Source of the DNA: CBDUUP01 sp965370435
Lineage (GTDB): Bacteria > Chloroflexota > Anaerolineae > Anaerolineales > UBA11579
DNA: 8,152 bases
NCBI GenBank assembly: GCA_965370435.1
Contig: CBDUUP010000199.1
Coordinates: 1 to 8,152 of the forward strand
Direction of reading: 5' to 3'
In this document: positions 5,769-8,152 of the stretch, in pieces
How the letters are laid out: each line of letters opens with the position of its first letter
How positions within the stretch are numbered: position 1 is the first letter of the stretch
Made by a program: the position numbers and the translations under genes
The notes under the pieces: generated by a model
The model's input: the letters and a program-made list of their open reading frames with translations, nothing else
The model's database searches: none
What the model was told of the DNA's origin: nothing

Positions 5769-7634
5769 CTACGGCCCGGTCTTGGTCATGATAGCCGCGT
5801 CCACGCCGGCCAAACCGCTGGGCACATTCTGGATGCCGATGAAGACCTCAATTGAATCAAAGGCCCCGGTGGCGGTGCGGGTGCAGGAGAACGATGTCCA
5901 GGAGAAGGAAGACCCAGAGGGGGTGAAGATACAAGTCTTCTTATCCACCTTGACGCCGCCGTTCTTGAAGATTAGTTTAGCCCCTAGCTTTCCGCTAAGG
6001 TTAACATTCCTCCCGCCGAAGTAGAGGGTGAGGGTATATTCATCCCCGGCGACCCCGCTCTGGGCCACGGTCTGCTTGATGACCTCCAGACCGCCGTCCG
6101 CTTTGAAGAGGTAAATGAAGCTTCCCGAATAGGCCTGGTTCAGGGGAATCCGCCCATCGCCGTTGGCGGAGACGATCTCAGTCCACTCGGCGCCCAGGGG
6201 GTCTTCGAAACCGCCGTTGGCGAGGTAAGGCGTGAATACATAGGCCGAGCCGGAGTTGACGCCGTTATCGTCATCCCATCTGGAGCCTACCAGAGCGGTC
6301 TCCCCGCTGAGAGCGACGGCCTTGCCGAAACGGTCCCCCCCATTGGGATCGGAGGGGGTGAGTTTGGCCGTCTCCCCCCAGTTGTCCGCCCCGCCCTGGT
6401 CCCGCTCGAAGATGTATGCTGAGCCGACATCGCTGCTGCCGCCATAATCGGCGTCATATGATCCCACCAAAGCCATGTCCCCGCTGAGGGCGACAGCGCT
6501 GCCGAAATAGTCATTCTCAGCCAAGTCTGAGGCGGTGATCTTTTTCACCTGCCCCCAGTTGCCTGCGCCTCCCTGGTCTCGCTCGAAGAGGTAGGCAGAG
6601 CCGTGGTCCGATGCAATGAAATCAGTGCCGTCTCCATCGGCCCCTATCAAGGCGGTGTCCCCGCTGAGAGCGACGGCGCGGCCGAAAAAGTCCCACGTCA
6701 CGCCGTCGGAGGCGGTGAGCTTGACCGTTTCACCCCAATTGTCCACCCCGCCTTGGTCTCGCTCAAAGATGTAGGCCGAACCGGACCAGGTCTGGTCGCC
6801 TTCTTGATAGGCCCCCACCAGGACGGTATCCCCGCTGAGGGCGATGGCATAGCCGAAATAATCTGCCTCCGAACCATCGGAGGCAGTGAGTTTGATCTTT
6901 TCCCCCCAGTTTCCTGCGCCCCCGGCGTCTCGCTCAAAGATGTATACTGAGCCGGAGTTAGGGCCGTTGTCGTCGTCTTTATAGGCCCCTACCAATGCGG
7001 TGTCCCCTTCGAGGGCGAGGGACCAGCCAAAATCGTCAAACTCCGCGTTATCAGAGGAGGTAATTTCTTTTACCTCCCCCCAGTTGCCGTCCCCGCCCTG
7101 GTTCCGCTCAAAGATATAAACCGAGCCAGAATCGCCATTGATGTCGTTATCGAGATGGGCGCCCACCAGAGCGGTGTCCCCACTGAGGGCGACGGAGACG
7201 CCGAATTCGTCCCCTAAGAAGGCGTCGGAGGCGGTGAGTTTTTTCACCTGCCCCCAGTTGTCTGCCCCGCCCTGGTCCCGCTCGAAGATGTAGGCTGAGC
7301 CGGAACTTGTGTCGTCATCATCGTCATATACCGATCCTACCAGGGCGGTGTCCCCGCTAATGGCGACAGACCAGCCGAAGTTGTCATCCGCAGCGCCGTC
7401 GGAGGCGGAGAGTTTGGCGGCCTCTTTGGTGGGGGTGAAAGCGCCCGGGCCTAACGCCTCCTGGATGGCGTCCTGAAGGCCGGGAGTGATTGCGCCGCTG
7501 GCATCTATTGAAGGCAGAGCCGCGGCTTGCGCAGTCCCACCGATCAACGGGCCTGCTATGAATGCAATCAACAGCAGCGCGGTGAAAAGGAATCGAATAG
7601 CTTTGGCGTTATAGAATTTATTCAGTATAGACAT
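5769..7634 (-). CDS. Secreted seven-repeat FG-GAP propeller protein with C-terminal CBM-like domain
   Basis: The 621-residue product should be exported and act outside the cell. Residues 1-37 form a signal peptide with a likely cut after AQA (35-37). The segment ITPGLQDAIQEALGPGAF (49-66) is shared with the truncated paralogue. Seven FG-GAP repeats of about 58 residues follow, starting near 76, 134, 192, 250, 307, 367 and 426. Each carries FG..VALSGDTALVG, an Asp/Asn/Gly-rich loop expected to bind calcium, and GS.YIFERDQGG..NWGE. Seven units fit one closed seven-bladed propeller of the integrin-alpha type. From NGGFEDPL (473) to the end lies a beta-rich domain with two cysteines, like carbohydrate-binding modules that open with NGGFE. 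Its ligand is unknown. I chose ATG 7634 because GGAGG (7641-7645) sits six bases upstream; the ATG at 7676 would add 14 residues before the signal peptide. Confidence 0.88.
   Translation of the reverse strand: MSILNKFYNAKAIRFLFTALLLIAFIAGPLIGGTAQAAALPSIDASGAITPGLQDAIQEALGPGAFTPTKEAAKLSASDGAADDNFGWSVAISGDTALVGSVYDDDDDTSSGSAYIFERDQGGADNWGQVKKLTASDAFLGDEFGVSVALSGDTALVGAHLDNDINGDSGSVYIFERNQGGDGNWGEVKEITSSDNAEFDDFGWSLALEGDTALVGAYKDDDNGPNSGSVYIFERDAGGAGNWGEKIKLTASDGSEADYFGYAIALSGDTVLVGAYQEGDQTWSGSAYIFERDQGGVDNWGETVKLTASDGVTWDFFGRAVALSGDTALIGADGDGTDFIASDHGSAYLFERDQGGAGNWGQVKKITASDLAENDYFGSAVALSGDMALVGSYDADYGGSSDVGSAYIFERDQGGADNWGETAKLTPSDPNGGDRFGKAVALSGETALVGSRWDDDNGVNSGSAYVFTPYLANGGFEDPLGAEWTEIVSANGDGRIPLNQAYSGSFIYLFKADGGLEVIKQTVAQSGVAGDEYTLTLYFGGRNVNLSGKLGAKLIFKNGGVKVDKKTCIFTPSGSSFSWTSFSCTRTATGAFDSIEVFIGIQNVPSGLAGVDAAIMTKTGP
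6234..7409 (-). repeat. Coding repeat array: seven FG-GAP units of about 174 bp
   Basis: The repeats are visible in the DNA as well as the protein. Near-identical stretches encoding GDTALVG and YIFERDQGG recur about every 174 bases, with unit lengths of 57-60 codons for the first six and a shortened seventh. Nucleotide conservation between units suggests fairly recent duplication or gene conversion. Such arrays are prone to recombination and could change repeat number. Confidence 0.85.
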
Positions 7635-7707
7635 TGACAGCCTCCAAAATAAAAAGATTAGAAGCGATGAAGCCACATTGTTAATTTACCGCCTGGGGAC
7701 AATCTAA

Positions 7708-7713
7708 ATTATA
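7708..7713 (-). promoter_or_regulatory. Probable -10 box for the FG-GAP gene
   Basis: On the minus strand a perfect TATAAT lies 73 bases upstream of ATG 7634, in an AT-rich window just after the terminator of the preceding minus-strand gene. No good TTGACA match sits 16-18 bases further upstream (CCAAAT or CAAATT). The placement between a terminator and a ribosome site makes a promoter likely, although the -35 element is weak. Confidence 0.4.
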
Positions 7714-7743
7714 TCGTAGATATTTTCACAATTTGGGTTAACC

Positions 7744-7777
7744 AAAAAACCGCGGCCTGTTCCCAGACCGCGGTCTT
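7744..7777 (-). terminator. Rho-independent terminator of the GDWDGDG-repeat gene
   Basis: On the minus strand ACCGCGG and CCGCGGT (plus-strand 7768-7774 and 7749-7755) form a 7-bp GC stem. G-U and A-U pairs extend it to about ten base pairs, and the 3' arm runs into six T residues (plus-strand A 7744-7749). It lies about 50 bases after the stop of the minus-strand gene at 7826, so it separates that gene from the FG-GAP gene. Confidence 0.75.
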
Positions 7778-7783
7778 GTTATT

Positions 7784-7825
7784 ACGTTGAACGTTTGAAC
7801 GTTCGAACGTTTTAACGTTCCAACG
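7784..7825. repeat. ACGTT octamer tandem array
   Basis: ACGTT starts at 7784, 7791, 7799, 7807 and 7815, and a broken copy (ACG) follows at 7823, giving a period of 8 after a first step of 7. The spacer bases vary (GA, TGA, CGA, TTA, CCA). Several copies are the palindrome AACGTT, so both strands look alike. It fills the space between the GDWDGDG gene's stop codon and its terminator. Function unknown. Confidence 0.75.
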
Positions 7826-8152
7826 CTACCCCCCGTCCCAATCACCCGTCACCGGCAGCAGCCCCGCCCCGCCATAGTTGAACTTCAAGTCCGGCGGGCC
7901 GATGGTGTTGGTGTTGCGCAGGAGGACTTTCCCGTTGACGTAGATGCCCAGGGTATCCACGCCGTCGCCGTCCCAGTCTCCCGCCAGCGGAGTTCTGTTC
8001 TTGAGGACTTTGTGCTGGATGGTGATGTCCGCCGCCCCGCTGCTGTTGCTGTTGCGAAGTTGGAACTCCCCGGCCGCGGGGTCGAATACGCCGATGGTGT
8101 CTATGCCGTCGCCGTCCCAGTCCCCGCCGAGGGGAATGTCACCCGCCTTACC
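7826..8152 (-). CDS. GDWDGDG-repeat protein, C-terminal part (runs off the window)
   Basis: The minus strand is open from the right edge to TAG at 7826-7828, giving 108 residues without a start codon, so the N-terminus lies outside. The sequence repeats a unit of about 50 residues. It has PLGGDWDGDGIDTIGVFDP, then FQLRNSNSSGAADI, then PLAGDWDGDGVDTLGIYVNG and LLRNTNTIGPPDL, ending in an incomplete unit PVTGDWDGG. The acidic DWDGDG.D loops look like calcium-binding FG-GAP/VCBS-type repeats, and proteins of this kind are usually extracellular. The two full units show typical alternation of loop and LRN strand. The final unit stops right after DWDGG, which is probably a natural end because a terminator follows. 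Function and any enzymatic domain cannot be told from this fragment. Confidence 0.85.
   Translation of the reverse strand, partial: GKAGDIPLGGDWDGDGIDTIGVFDPAAGEFQLRNSNSSGAADITIQHKVLKNRTPLAGDWDGDGVDTLGIYVNGKVLLRNTNTIGPPDLKFNYGGAGLLPVTGDWDGG

Noticed and set aside
5704..6024. Plus-strand ORFs opposite the FG-GAP gene (also 6256-6447 and 6603-6950), and 5275-5613 opposite the stub
   Set aside because: They are shadows of the repeat-coding minus strand; their own repeats simply mirror the FG-GAP units.
7635..7676. Upstream ATG at 7676 as the start of the FG-GAP protein
   Set aside because: GGAGG at 7641-7645 lies inside that extension and is correctly spaced for ATG 7634, which begins a clean signal peptide.

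Overview
The window looks like chromosomal DNA from a GC-rich, free-living bacterium, most likely a member of the Chloroflexota (Anaerolineae-like). This is inferred from three protein styles that commonly occur together there: lipoproteins with proline/threonine-rich linkers, secreted FG-GAP propeller proteins whose signal peptide is followed by an ITPGL..AIQE.LGP.AF segment, and GDWDGDG-repeat proteins. No rRNA, tRNA or other marker in the window settles the taxonomy.

Layout, left to right. (1) 1-148 is non-coding leader with a short degenerate AATCAC tandem array. (2) 149-2713 (+) is a complete sbcC, the Rad50-like ATPase subunit of the SbcCD nuclease; sbcD is not in view. (3) 2714-5251 is an accessory patch, visibly more AT-rich than its flanks. 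It holds a 15-bp-stem palindrome, a frameshifted C-terminal remnant of an IS66-type transposase (2852-3096), a lipoprotein frame interrupted by two in-frame stop codons (3164-3652), an intact small lipoprotein (3790-4242), a spacer with possible decayed coding sequence, and an unfamiliar protein with two membrane segments (4449-5144). The patch ends in a 113-bp nested inverted repeat (5139-5251) that supplies the stop codons of both genes converging on it. (4) 5226-5597 (-) is a secretory FG-GAP protein cut off inside its first repeat. (5) 5598-5768 is a spacer with a perfect 42-bp palindrome and a second GC-rich hairpin. (6) 5769-7634 (-) is a complete secreted seven-repeat FG-GAP protein with a C-terminal carbohydrate-binding-like domain. 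(7) 7635-7825 carries a TATAAT box, a rho-independent terminator and an ACGTT tandem array. (8) 7826-8152 (-) is the C-terminal part of a GDWDGDG-repeat protein that runs off the right edge.

The genes do not form an evident pathway. SbcC is a housekeeping DNA-repair protein; the rest is envelope or secreted protein material with clear signs of gene decay and mobile-element traffic. I see no defence system, CRISPR array or biosynthetic cluster. The points most worth a second look are the doubly nonsense-interrupted lipoprotein, the nested inverted repeat at the convergent gene ends, and the recurring short-period repeats and palindromes at gene borders.
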